From contig JABACD010000001.1 of the NCBI GenBank assembly GCA_014237855.1, forward strand, positions 186,001 through 250,000: a stretch of DNA of 64,000 bases, given 5' to 3'. Shown here piece after piece: positions 56,760-64,000 of this stretch. Made by a program: the position numbers and the translations under genes. Below the pieces are notes generated by a model, which had not been told where the DNA came from, did not search any database, and worked only from the letters and a program-made list of their open reading frames with translations. How positions within the stretch are numbered: the stretch's first letter is position 1; each line of letters opens with the position of its first letter. The DNA comes from Planctomycetota bacterium (GTDB taxonomy: Bacteria; Planctomycetota; UBA1135; GCA-002686595).

Positions 56760-57794
56760 ATGGACCGTACCTCATCAAACCTCCTAGTGGGGGCGTACCT
56801 GATCGCCGCTAGCTGCCAGGCCCCCCAACGTGCACCGGCCCATGAACTGAAGTCGGCGATGGACATGGAGTCTGTCGCCATCACTGGCCAGTGGACCTCT
56901 TCCTGGATCGAGTCAAGCACCTTGTTCGATGAGGTCTTGCCATCATGGAATGTGGATTTGCCGGAAGGTGCAGCCTTTCGCGTTGATCTGTCGGTGCGCT
57001 CCTCGGGTGAGACCAAGGACTCGCCCTGGCTCGACATGGGCGGCTGGGGCGGCTGGCCAGAAGCTGACCGCGCTCCCCATGAATTCAATGGGGGCGCAGT
57101 AGCTGTGGATATCTTGCGCCTGGATGATCCACGCTCAGAGGCAAGACTGAGAGTCCGAACTCGTGGACTGCAAGCTGGGGAGGTCATCAAGTTGAAGCGT
57201 TTGAACCTGTGCTTCTCCAGTCGTGAGCTCCAGAACACCCGGGAATTCGGTCCGCGACCAAGCGAGCCCTTTCGAATGGACCTGGCCCTCCGGCGCCAGG
57301 CTGATGAGCGCCCCGAGCTCGCACCGCGCATTTGCAGCCCGACATCAGTGGCCATGGTCCTGGAGCACCACGGCGCCTCAATCCCGACCGCTGAAGTCGC
57401 CGCGCTCCTGTATGACGCGGAGAACGACATCTATGGCAACTGGAATCGTGCCATCCAGGGGGCATGGCTCCTGGGCGTGCCTGGAACCCTGATCCGGGTG
57501 CAGAGCTGGGACGAGGCCTGCTCCTACATGGCCGGTGATAGACCCCTCGTGATCTCCATTGGAGTTCAGCCTGGCCAGCTCACGGGAGCCCCCTACGAGT
57601 CAACGGCGGGACACCTCTTGCTCCTATGTGGGTTCGACAGCCAGGGAAATGCATGGGTACTGGATCCTGCGACGCCTCGAGAAGACCTTGACCCGAAACG
57701 CTACTCACTCGCGGAACTAGAGGTTGTATGGCTGGAAAGAGGGGGATTTGCCTACCTGATAGCACCCAATCCATCCTTTCTCGACGAGGGCTAA
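56760..57794 (+). CDS. C39-like papain-fold peptidase, probable secreted protein
   Basis: A 344-residue protein. The first 25 residues contain a weak signal or lipoprotein-type stretch (LLVGAYLIAASCQA, Cys about 20). The N-terminal half is beta-rich without a known family. The C-terminal half matches the peptidase C39-like fold: the catalytic Cys in RICSPTSVAMVLEHHG (about 193), the His in AGHLLLLCGFD (about 284) and a following Asp in AWVLDPATP. Such proteins cleave peptides or peptidoglycan-related bonds. It precedes apt by 203 bases on the same strand. Confidence 0.8.
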   Translation: MDRTSSNLLVGAYLIAASCQAPQRAPAHELKSAMDMESVAITGQWTSSWIESSTLFDEVLPSWNVDLPEGAAFRVDLSVRSSGETKDSPWLDMGGWGGWPEADRAPHEFNGGAVAVDILRLDDPRSEARLRVRTRGLQAGEVIKLKRLNLCFSSRELQNTREFGPRPSEPFRMDLALRRQADERPELAPRICSPTSVAMVLEHHGASIPTAEVAALLYDAENDIYGNWNRAIQGAWLLGVPGTLIRVQSWDEACSYMAGDRPLVISIGVQPGQLTGAPYESTAGHLLLLCGFDSQGNAWVLDPATPREDLDPKRYSLAELEVVWLERGGFAYLIAPNPSFLDEG

Positions 57795-57997
57795 ACCCAG
57801 CCTGAGCCTCGGAATTTCTTTCTCAACTCTGAGATAGGTAAAGTACCCCCATCGCGGTAGAGCTTGAAGAACGGTATTTTTTTCCTCAAGGAGTCGATGT
57901 GTCGTTCCGATCACTAACGACGCGCGTCATTTCTCCGGGACGCGGTGATCCCCACCACCGACCCAACTGGACGCGAGTACCCGAGGAGTCTGATTAA

Positions 57998-58507
57998 TTG
58001 GTTGATAGCTTTATTCGAGACGTGCCTGACTTTCCCAAGGCAGGAATCCTGTTCAAGGACATCACGCCACTGTTGCAGGACCCGAGAGGCCTCGCCAAGT
58101 CCATCGACGGGCTGGCAGACCTGGTCGATCCTGACAGCTACGACCTTGTCTGTGGAATCGAATCCCGAGGGTTCATCTTTGGCACCGCACTGGCATCCAA
58201 GCTCGGCAAGGGGTTCGTCCCCATCCGCAAGCCGGGTAAATTGCCCTGGAAGACCGAGTCCGAGTCCTACGAACTGGAGTATGGAACGGACACCATCGAG
58301 ATCCACGTCGACGCAACTGCCCTGGGCAAGCGCTTCCTCATGGTCGATGATCTCCTGGCAACGGGTGGAACAATGGGAGCTGCCCTGACGCTTGTGCGTC
58401 GAATCGGCGCAGAGCCTGTGGCATGCGCCTTCGTGATCGAACTGGGTTTCCTACCTGGGCGAGAGAAGCTGGGCGATGTCCCCGCTCATTCGCTCATCAA
58501 GTACTAG
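57998..58507 (+). CDS. apt: Adenine phosphoribosyltransferase, TTG start
   Basis: A 169-residue protein. The start is the TTG at 57998 with GAGGAG nine bases upstream. The family N-terminus FIRDVPDFPKAGILFKDITPLL follows immediately, so no ATG fits. The PRPP-binding motif FLMVDDLLATGGTM is near residue 110, and the IESRGFIFG and RKPGKLPW loops are intact. It converts adenine and PRPP to AMP in purine salvage. The sigma-factor gene begins 10 bases downstream, so the two are probably cotranscribed. Confidence 0.95.
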   Translation: MVDSFIRDVPDFPKAGILFKDITPLLQDPRGLAKSIDGLADLVDPDSYDLVCGIESRGFIFGTALASKLGKGFVPIRKPGKLPWKTESESYELEYGTDTIEIHVDATALGKRFLMVDDLLATGGTMGAALTLVRRIGAEPVACAFVIELGFLPGREKLGDVPAHSLIKY

Positions 58508-58517
58508 AGAGCTGAAC

Positions 58518-59477
58518 GTGTCCATATCAGCAGACAAGATGACCACCAAGAAGTTCTCGAAGTCCACGAAGTCCAAGGCCAGTACGGCCAAGAAGAAGGT
58601 TGCGTCCAAGAAGAAGGTCGCGACCAAGAAGAAGGTGGTGACCAAGAAGAAGGCCGCCAAGAAGAAGGCCACGGTCGTGATCGACCAAGACACCCCGACC
58701 GAAGATCTCTGGGTCCTCTATCAGGACGCGAAGAAGAAGGGTGACAAGGGCCTCGATCGCCTCGAGGAGATCCGCAACGAACTGATGGAGCGCCACCTCC
58801 CTCTCGTTCGCTACATCGCCGACCGTCTGCTCCAAACGTTGCCCAAGTCAATCGAGCTCGATGACCTTGTCAGCGCAGGCCTCTTTGGACTCATGGATGC
58901 GATTCGCGGTTTCGACCTGGAGCGGGGAATCAAGTTCAAGACCTATTGCTCGACTCGTATTCGGGGCTCGATCCTCGACCAGCTCCGCTCCCAGGACTGG
59001 GTGCCGCGTCTGGTCCGGCTCAAGGCCGGCAAGATCGAGAAGGCCCTGCAGCGGCTCACTGGAGAATATGGCCGCGAGCCAACACACACAGAACTGGCCG
59101 AAGCTCTGGAAATGGAGCATGGAGAGCTCTCGAAGGAGATCCGCGAGGCACGAGCCAAGGCCATGTTCTCTCTCTCAGAAAAGTGGGAAGACCACGATGA
59201 TGATGGAGCCACCGAGAAGCTCGACATCCTCGAGGACTACAACGCCTGCGACCCTTTCCGCGAGCTCAATCGAGCGGATTTGCTCACGTTCATCACGCGT
59301 TCGCTGACTCACAAGGAGCGCTTCATCATCGAGCAGTACTATCAGGTTGGCCATACCATGCGGGAGATCGGCGAGATGCTTGCTCTGACCGAGAGCCGTG
59401 TCTGCCAGATTCACTCCAACGTGATGGGACGGCTCAAAGGGCTGCTGGGACAGAAGCAGGGCACCCTGCTCATGTAG
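58518..59477 (+). CDS. Sigma-28 (FliA/WhiG-type) RNA polymerase sigma factor with lysine-rich N-terminal tail
   Basis: A 319-residue protein from the GTG at 58518; the ATG at 58539 is the alternative. Residues about 8-55 are a lysine-rich tail of KKKV-type repeats like histone H1 tails. Sigma region 2 follows (LPLVRYIADRLL, SAGLFGLMDAIRGFDLERGIKFKTYCSTRIRGS in pieces). Region 3 is EYGREPTHTELAEALEM. Region 4 is SLTHKERFIIEQYYQVGHTMREIGEMLALTESRVCQIHS. The domain order and RIRGSILDQLRS place it with FliA/WhiG/SigF-type factors. No flagellar genes are in the window. The regulon is unknown, and the tail is not usual for this family. Confidence 0.93.
   Translation: MSISADKMTTKKFSKSTKSKASTAKKKVASKKKVATKKKVVTKKKAAKKKATVVIDQDTPTEDLWVLYQDAKKKGDKGLDRLEEIRNELMERHLPLVRYIADRLLQTLPKSIELDDLVSAGLFGLMDAIRGFDLERGIKFKTYCSTRIRGSILDQLRSQDWVPRLVRLKAGKIEKALQRLTGEYGREPTHTELAEALEMEHGELSKEIREARAKAMFSLSEKWEDHDDDGATEKLDILEDYNACDPFRELNRADLLTFITRSLTHKERFIIEQYYQVGHTMREIGEMLALTESRVCQIHSNVMGRLKGLLGQKQGTLLM
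58590..58676 (+). repeat. Tandem 18-bp repeats encoding the lysine-rich tail
   Basis: About five copies of an AAGAAGAAG-headed unit (three of 18 bases, one of 15, one further 18) lie in the sigma-factor gene. They encode KKKV(A/V)(S/T) steps. Copy number could vary without changing the frame, because all units are multiples of three. Confidence 0.85.
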
Positions 59478-59502
59478 CCAACGGAATCTCAATCGACAAG
59501 CG

Positions 59503-59550
59503 GCGGCGCCGCCGAGCCATATGCTCGGTGGCGCCGCTTCCATTTGGTTT
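59503..59550 (+). terminator. Terminator-like hairpin after the sigma-factor gene
   Basis: A 15-bp stem with one G-U type mismatch (59503-59517 with 59523-59537) closes a 5-base loop. A T-rich stretch follows (TTCCATTTGGTTT). It lies 25 bases after the sigma-factor stop. Confidence 0.75.
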
Positions 59551-59616
59551 CCTGTTTGAGACATCGACAGGCATTCCGGGCTAGCCGATTCTCTACCCTC
59601 CTGATGAAATGAGGGC

Positions 59617-61257
59617 ATGAGAGTCTTCCTTGGAACGTTCGCCCTGGCCTCGACCTTGCTGCCCCCCCCACCCAGTGGACAGATCAGCCTTGTCGACGTG
59701 ACTCAGGCAAGCGGTCTGAGTTACATGCAAAACCAGACCCCCGGAGCCAGCATGCTCTCCATGTGCGGTGGGGCCGCGGCCGGAGACTACGACGGAGATG
59801 GCTGGGTGGATCTCTTTGTCACTCGTATTGACAGGCGCTCTCGCCTCTTCCGCAACCTGGGCACGAACGCACAGGGCCAGCACCAGGGATTCATCAACAC
59901 GACTCTATCCGCCTTCTCAGGCCCAGACCCGGGGCCCCGCCTCAATGGTGCCAGCTTCGGAGACGTGGACGGTGATGGTGATCTGGATCTCCTGGCAACA
60001 GGCTTCTTCACACCTCAGCACTTCCTCTGGATCAACGATGGGGCCGGTCACTTCGTCGAGGAGGGCGCAACTCGGGGCATGGTCCTGGCTGGCCCTTCCG
60101 ATCAGAAAGGGTTCAGTTCCTCCTTCGGTGACTACGACCTGGACGGCTACCTGGATGTGTACATCTGTGAATGGGGGCACCAGATTGACCCAAACTCACC
60201 CACCCCTTCCAACTCCCGGCTCTTGCGAAACCTGGGGGACAGCAGCCCCGGATACTTCGAAGACGTCACGGACTCTGCTGGCGTCGCACTGGAAAGCGTA
60301 GTGGCGAATGGAACATCCGGTTCCTTCACCGGCGTCTACGCCTTCACGCCAAGGTTCGCCGACTTCAATGATGACGGCTGGCCTGATCTCGCCATAGCGG
60401 GTGACTTCACCACGAGTCGACTATTCTGGAACAAGGGCGATGGCTCCTTTGTCGACGGCACGGTCGCGGCCGGCGTCGGGCGAGACGAGAACGGAATGGG
60501 GGCGGCGGTTGCTGACTTCAATGGCGATGGGAATCTGGACTGGTTTGTCACCTCCATCTACGACCCGGCCGACACTTGCTCGATACATGGCTGCAATTGG
60601 GGCAACTCCGGCAATCGCCTGTACATCGGAAATGGGGCCAGAGAGTTTGCAGACGCAACCGACAGTGGAGTCCGGGATGGCGGCTGGGGTTGGGGAGCCA
60701 CGGAGATCGACTTCGACAACGACGGAGCACTCGACCTGGCCATGACCAACGGCATCAACTTCTCGGGGCCGCCCTATGATGACGTCTTCAACCACGACCC
60801 GACCAAGCTGTGGCGAAACGAGTCCGGACTCTTCGTGGAAGTCGGTCTCGATCTCGGGGTGGTCGACCGGGGCTCCGGCAAGGGCATCGTCAAGCTCGAT
60901 TACGATCGCGATGGTGACCAGGACCTCTTCATCGTCAATAACAGTGGTCAGCCAGTGCTCTACCGCAATGATGGTGGAAACCAGGCCCACTGGATTCAGA
61001 TTCAGCTGCGAGGGTCCAATGCAAACTCCGCAGGGATTGGCGCTCGCGTTCGGCTGTGGCCGAACATCGGGGACGCTCCGCTGGTACGGGAGCAGAGCGC
61101 AAGCAGCAACTACCTGAGTCAGAACGAGACGCTGCTGCACTTCGGCCTCGGCGACGACAGCAACGCAGCGCGAATTGAAGTGACCTGGCCACGGGGCACC
61201 AAATCAGTGCTCACCAATGTCGCCAGTGGCCAGAGACTTGTCATCAGCCAACCCTGA
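59617..61257 (+). CDS. CRTAC1/FG-GAP (VCBS-repeat) secreted protein with ASPIC/UnbV C-terminus
   Basis: A 546-residue protein with a short signal peptide (MRVFLGTFALASTLL). It is built of FG-GAP/VCBS-type calcium-binding repeats: AGDYDGDGWVDLFVTRI, GDVDGDGDLDLLATGFF, GDYDLDGYLDVYICEW, ADFNGDGNLDWFVTS and LDYDRDGDQDLFIVNN. The C-terminus has the ASPIC/UnbV block (IGARVRLWPNIGD, LHFGLGDD, IEVTWPRGTKSVLTNV). Members are extracellular and often calcium-stabilised propellers. A close paralogue begins at 63309, with a HAF-repeat gene between them. Confidence 0.92.
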   Translation: MRVFLGTFALASTLLPPPPSGQISLVDVTQASGLSYMQNQTPGASMLSMCGGAAAGDYDGDGWVDLFVTRIDRRSRLFRNLGTNAQGQHQGFINTTLSAFSGPDPGPRLNGASFGDVDGDGDLDLLATGFFTPQHFLWINDGAGHFVEEGATRGMVLAGPSDQKGFSSSFGDYDLDGYLDVYICEWGHQIDPNSPTPSNSRLLRNLGDSSPGYFEDVTDSAGVALESVVANGTSGSFTGVYAFTPRFADFNDDGWPDLAIAGDFTTSRLFWNKGDGSFVDGTVAAGVGRDENGMGAAVADFNGDGNLDWFVTSIYDPADTCSIHGCNWGNSGNRLYIGNGAREFADATDSGVRDGGWGWGATEIDFDNDGALDLAMTNGINFSGPPYDDVFNHDPTKLWRNESGLFVEVGLDLGVVDRGSGKGIVKLDYDRDGDQDLFIVNNSGQPVLYRNDGGNQAHWIQIQLRGSNANSAGIGARVRLWPNIGDAPLVREQSASSNYLSQNETLLHFGLGDDSNAARIEVTWPRGTKSVLTNVASGQRLVISQP

Positions 61258-61519
61258 CCCCTACATCCAGCCCTCCGGTCACCCCCTGGGCCCAGACCAG
61301 CCGGCGGGTAATAGTCACAAACCCGCATCTCTATCAGGTCCGCCGCCCCCGTACCTCCGGGGAGGACATCCATCAGGACGGGCTAGAGGGCCTACCCCCC
61401 CCAATCCGGCAACGTATTGAACCGGTTCCCTGGCGAGACTCGTGGGATACTCTAGTATATGCCTCGGTTCGTATCTGGATCGGTCTCTCACCCCACGCTT
61501 CTCACCCTTCAGCTTCTCA

Positions 61520-62980
61520 ATGAGAACTCTATTAGTCTGCGCAGCAGGATTCACTCTCTCCACCTCCGCCTTCGCACTTCAGGCGACCTGGACAACACTC
61601 GGAAGCGGAACTGCGATCGACATGTCAGATGACGGTCTGTACGTCGTTGGAAACAGTGGGGGCAATGCCTTCATCTGGAACTCCAACAGTGGCCAGATCA
61701 ACATTGGCCAGGATGACGCCGTGGCTGTCTCTTCGGACGGTGCCAGCGTACTGGGTAACATGACCAACATGAGCGGCCAGACTGTTGCCGGCCTTTGGAC
61801 TCAGGGGACCAGCTGGGTCGAGCTCCCTGGGCTGGGTGGCAGCTCTGGATCGAGCGTAGCTACCGCCTACGGGATGTCTGGAGATGCACAGGTCGCCACC
61901 GGCCTTGGCTGGGTCAATGCGGGAACTGCCGGCGCCTTCCGCTGGACTCCTGGCGGTGGAACGACTCAGCTTCCCCAGAGCGGTCCCAACAGCAGTCGTG
62001 GCAATGCGGTCTCTGATGACGGCACGCTCGTAGGTGGCTGGGATGAAGCCGGCAATGGTTCACGCAGAGCTGTCTACTGGGACAGCGCCGCTTCGCAGGC
62101 ACAGACCTTTGTCGCCGTGAGTCTAACCAACCCTGACGGAGCTGGTGAGGTCCTCGGCTTCAGTAGCAACAACACCTTCGTGGCTGGCATCACCGAAGGT
62201 GAGGGCTTTGTCTGGGATGCCACCAATGGCCTGACGAAGACCGGCGCGCTGCCTTCCAATGACCTCTTTGCTCTTGGAGGCGCTTTCTCCGCCTCGGATG
62301 ATGGGGCCCGTGTCGTCGGCTGGTACCGAGTCGCCTTCCCCTTCGACAACCGCGCCACAATCTGGACCCCCGGTGGTGGTCTCGAGGAGCTCAAGGTCTT
62401 CCTGGAGAACAATGGAGCCACTGGCGTGCCGGCCCTTAGCTTTGCCTATGCCATCAGTGCGGACGGCACCAAGGTGCTCGCATCCGGTGGCGGAAGCTGG
62501 GGCATCGCCGACCTGAGCGGCCTCGGCGGAGTGGGAACGGCGTACTGCTTCTGTGCGAACACCGCCCCCTGCGGAAACATTGGTAGCCTCGATTCTGGCT
62601 GCGCAAACTCCACAGGGTCTGGCGCGATTCTCAGCGGGTCCGGGACTGCCAGCGTCTCCACGGACGACCTGACCTTCGACTGCACCCAGATGCCCCCCAA
62701 CAAGCCGGCCTTGATCTTTGCGGGCACCACCTCCGTGAACGGAGGAGCCGGATTCGTCTTCGGCGACGGCCTGCGCTGCGCAGGCGGCTCTGTACAGCGC
62801 CTTGGCGTGATGACCTCCGACTCTGGAGGCAACGCGTCCTGGGGCCCCGGGATGATTGCAGCCGGTGGCTGGTCCAGCGGCCAGACCCGCTTCTTCCAGG
62901 TCTGGCTCCGTGATCCCGGAGGACCCTGCGGAGGCGGCTTCAACCTCTCCAATGGCCTGGAGGTTCTCCTCCAGCCCTGA
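61520..62980 (+). CDS. Secreted HAF-repeat propeller protein with shared C-terminal module
   Basis: A 486-residue protein from the ATG at 61520, where the signal peptide starts (MRTLLVCAAGFTLSTSAFA); a start at 61442 would put 26 residues ahead of it. Residues about 22-340 hold HAF-type extracellular repeats: AIDMSDDGLYVVGN, AVAVSSDGASVLGN, AYGMSGDAQVATGLG, GNAVSDDGTLVGGWDEAGN, SASDDGARVVGWYR and AYAISADGTKVLASG. The last 140 residues are the shared module (GTAYCFCANTAPCGN, GCANSTGSGA, FGDGLRCAGG, FQVWLRDPGGPCGGGFNLSNGLEV). The gene ends before a strong terminator. The function is unknown. Confidence 0.9.
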   Translation: MRTLLVCAAGFTLSTSAFALQATWTTLGSGTAIDMSDDGLYVVGNSGGNAFIWNSNSGQINIGQDDAVAVSSDGASVLGNMTNMSGQTVAGLWTQGTSWVELPGLGGSSGSSVATAYGMSGDAQVATGLGWVNAGTAGAFRWTPGGGTTQLPQSGPNSSRGNAVSDDGTLVGGWDEAGNGSRRAVYWDSAASQAQTFVAVSLTNPDGAGEVLGFSSNNTFVAGITEGEGFVWDATNGLTKTGALPSNDLFALGGAFSASDDGARVVGWYRVAFPFDNRATIWTPGGGLEELKVFLENNGATGVPALSFAYAISADGTKVLASGGGSWGIADLSGLGGVGTAYCFCANTAPCGNIGSLDSGCANSTGSGAILSGSGTASVSTDDLTFDCTQMPPNKPALIFAGTTSVNGGAGFVFGDGLRCAGGSVQRLGVMTSDSGGNASWGPGMIAAGGWSSGQTRFFQVWLRDPGGPCGGGFNLSNGLEVLLQP

Positions 62981-63308
62981 GCCCAGCGAGTCCCACTCGA
63001 ACAGAAGCCACCCCGCGGAACGACGTTCCGCGGGGTGGCTTCTTTCCATGAGCAGCCCAACGCTCTCGCGTTCCACTCCTTCTCCAAGGCCGCTCCAGGA
63101 GCCACGGACTCCATGTCAGGACTGAATTGGGAAATGCCTGTCCCAAGGACGGCCTGGGTAGGGCTCAAGACCATGGCACCAGACCCCATCCCCGGGTGGG
63201 CCTGCTCCTGCCAGGAGGTGATCCCCCCTCAACTCGAGACCCCTCTGGCTGGCGTCTTGCGACACCAGCATTCACCCCACTTAGTCCTGCAGGATCAAGG
63301 AGAATCCG
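62981..63308. other. 328-base spacer with terminator and leader of the last gene
   Basis: The left part holds the terminator listed next. The remaining stretch has no credible gene; frames across it are Pro and Ser-rich without signals. AAGGAGA about 5 bases before the ATG at 63309 is the ribosome site of the next gene. Confidence 0.5.
63004..63047 (+). terminator. Strong terminator after the HAF-repeat gene
   Basis: A perfect 18-bp stem (63004-63021 with 63025-63042) closes a GAC loop and is followed by TTTCC. The stem reads the same on both strands, so it could stop transcription in either direction. Confidence 0.87.
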
Positions 63309-64000
63309 ATGCTCAACAGGTCACACTCGCCCCTGATCGCACTGATCGCACTGATCGCACTGACCCCCAGCGCAGCTGGTCAACTCCAGTTCACCGACAT
63401 CACCATGGAGAGTGGAGTCGAGTACATCCAGAACCAGCTGGACAGCCCTGGAATGTCAATAATGAGCGGTGGCGCCTCTGCCGGAGACATCGACGGAGAC
63501 GGCTGGGTAGATCTATTCGTGACTCGCTGCGGCCGCAGTTCGATCATGTTTCGCAACCTCGGCATCAATCGCGCGGGCGAGCACCTGGGTTTTTCGAGAG
63601 TGACCAGCCGGGCCTTTCCGCAAGGGCCTCTCCAGACTCGCTTGAACGGAGCCAGCTTTGGAGACGTGGATGGCGACGGAGATCTCGATCTCCTGGCAAC
63701 CGGGCTCCACACGGGTCAGCACTTTCTCTGGATCAATGATGGAGAAGGGCACTTCTATGAAGAAGGCGTCGCCAGGGGGTTGGTCTTGGCCGGCGCAAGG
63801 CAACAGAAGGGGTTCAGCTCGGCCTTTGGCGACTTTGACCGGGATGGTTACCTCGATCTCTACGTCACCGAGTGGGGGCATCTGACCGACAGCAATGCTC
63901 CAACCCCCTCGAACTCGCGTCTGCTGCGTAATCGAGGTGACGCAGCTCCCGGGTACTTCACGGACGTGACTGATCGTGCCGGTGTCGCCCTGGAAAGTGG
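63309..64000 (+). CDS. CRTAC1/FG-GAP secreted protein, paralogue, cut by right edge
   Basis: The frame from the ATG at 63309 is open to the end of the window, so at least 230 residues are present. AAGGAGA precedes the ATG. The signal peptide contains three ctgatcgca units that encode LIALIALIAL. FG-GAP repeats follow in the same order as in the gene at 59617: AGDIDGDGWVDLFVTR, GDVDGDGDLDLLATG, GDFDRDGYLDLYVTEWG. Long blocks such as RLNGASFGDVDGDGDLDLLATG (in parts) and PTPSNSRLLRN are nearly identical. The C-terminal part lies outside the window. Confidence 0.88.
   Translation, partial: MLNRSHSPLIALIALIALTPSAAGQLQFTDITMESGVEYIQNQLDSPGMSIMSGGASAGDIDGDGWVDLFVTRCGRSSIMFRNLGINRAGEHLGFSRVTSRAFPQGPLQTRLNGASFGDVDGDGDLDLLATGLHTGQHFLWINDGEGHFYEEGVARGLVLAGARQQKGFSSAFGDFDRDGYLDLYVTEWGHLTDSNAPTPSNSRLLRNRGDAAPGYFTDVTDRAGVALES
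63333..63359 (+). repeat. Three 9-bp tandem repeats in a signal peptide
   Basis: The unit ctgatcgca occurs three times in a row, followed by a partial ctgac. It encodes Leu-Ile-Ala steps in the hydrophobic core of the signal peptide, so copy number changes would alter the length of that core without a frameshift. Confidence 0.85.

Noticed and set aside
61419..61428. 10-base perfect palindrome GAACCGGTTC before the HAF-repeat gene
   Set aside because: Short palindromes of this size are expected by chance, and no second copy was seen nearby.
61417..61458. Possible -35 TTGAAC and -10 TAGTAT boxes
   Set aside because: The spacing of about 30 bases is too long for a sigma-70 type promoter.
62123..63076. 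317-codon minus-strand frame opposite the HAF-repeat gene
   Set aside because: It covers the shared C-terminal module antisense and crosses the strong terminator.

Overview
The window is GC-rich, gene-dense bacterial chromosome and most likely comes from a member of the Planctomycetota. The evidence is a cytochrome-type DUF1549/DUF1553 (PSD1) protein directly followed by a DUF1501 protein, two sulfatase-fold proteins, a DUF1080 lipoprotein, a PQQ-type sugar dehydrogenase carrying a cytochrome and a carbohydrate-binding module, and many secreted proteins. The lineage assignment is inference from gene content; there is no rRNA to test it. I saw no tRNA, rRNA, CRISPR array, insertion sequence, phage or plasmid gene.

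Layout. 1-8.65 kb: a CofD-like protein cut by the left edge, a sulfatase-fold lipoprotein with TPRs, a large secreted choice-of-anchor-B protein, and a membrane protein with a degenerate spermidine-synthase-like part and TPRs. 9.0-12.0 kb: two tandem paralogous small secreted proteins and a secreted matrixin-type metalloprotease, closed by a strong terminator. 12.0-17.6 kb: an HD protein, a TMTC-like membrane protein with TPRs, and a polyferredoxin membrane protein with TPRs. 17.6-21.0 kb: redox and iron genes (MsrB-MsrA fusion, EVE protein, Bfd ferredoxin behind two operator-like dyads, bacterioferritin, methyltransferase). 21.0-24.9 kb: a three-gene molybdenum hydroxylase of the 4-hydroxybenzoyl-CoA reductase type. 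25.0-32.0 kb: a lipoprotein translationally coupled to an 1829-residue AsmA-like protein. 32.0-35.2 kb: a hydrolase, an SDR and PyrK.

35.3-39.0 kb: a DUF1080 lipoprotein, a sodium/solute symporter and a true sulfatase form a likely catabolic operon that ends in a convergent overlap with a secreted lectin-like protein. 40.4-43.8 kb: an AceE-type pyruvate dehydrogenase E1 and a small membrane protein. 44-48.5 kb: the cytochrome/DUF1549/DUF1553-DUF1501 pair. 48.5-54 kb: a secreted FAD oxidoreductase, two small conserved proteins and the PQQ sugar dehydrogenase. 54-59.5 kb: an ABC-F ATPase, a CBS protein, a C39-like peptidase, apt and a sigma-28-type factor with a lysine-rich tail. 59.6-64 kb: two paralogous FG-GAP/CRTAC1 secreted proteins flanking a HAF-repeat secreted protein; the second is cut by the right edge.

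Two themes recur. Four unrelated secreted proteins (a choice-of-anchor-B protein, a matrixin, a lectin and a HAF-repeat protein) end in the same roughly 140-residue C-terminal module, which could be a sorting or surface-attachment signal. Four membrane or lipoprotein genes carry C-terminal TPR arrays on different catalytic or transport domains. These two patterns, together with the duplicated secreted proteins beside the matrixin, are the best candidates for undescribed biology here.
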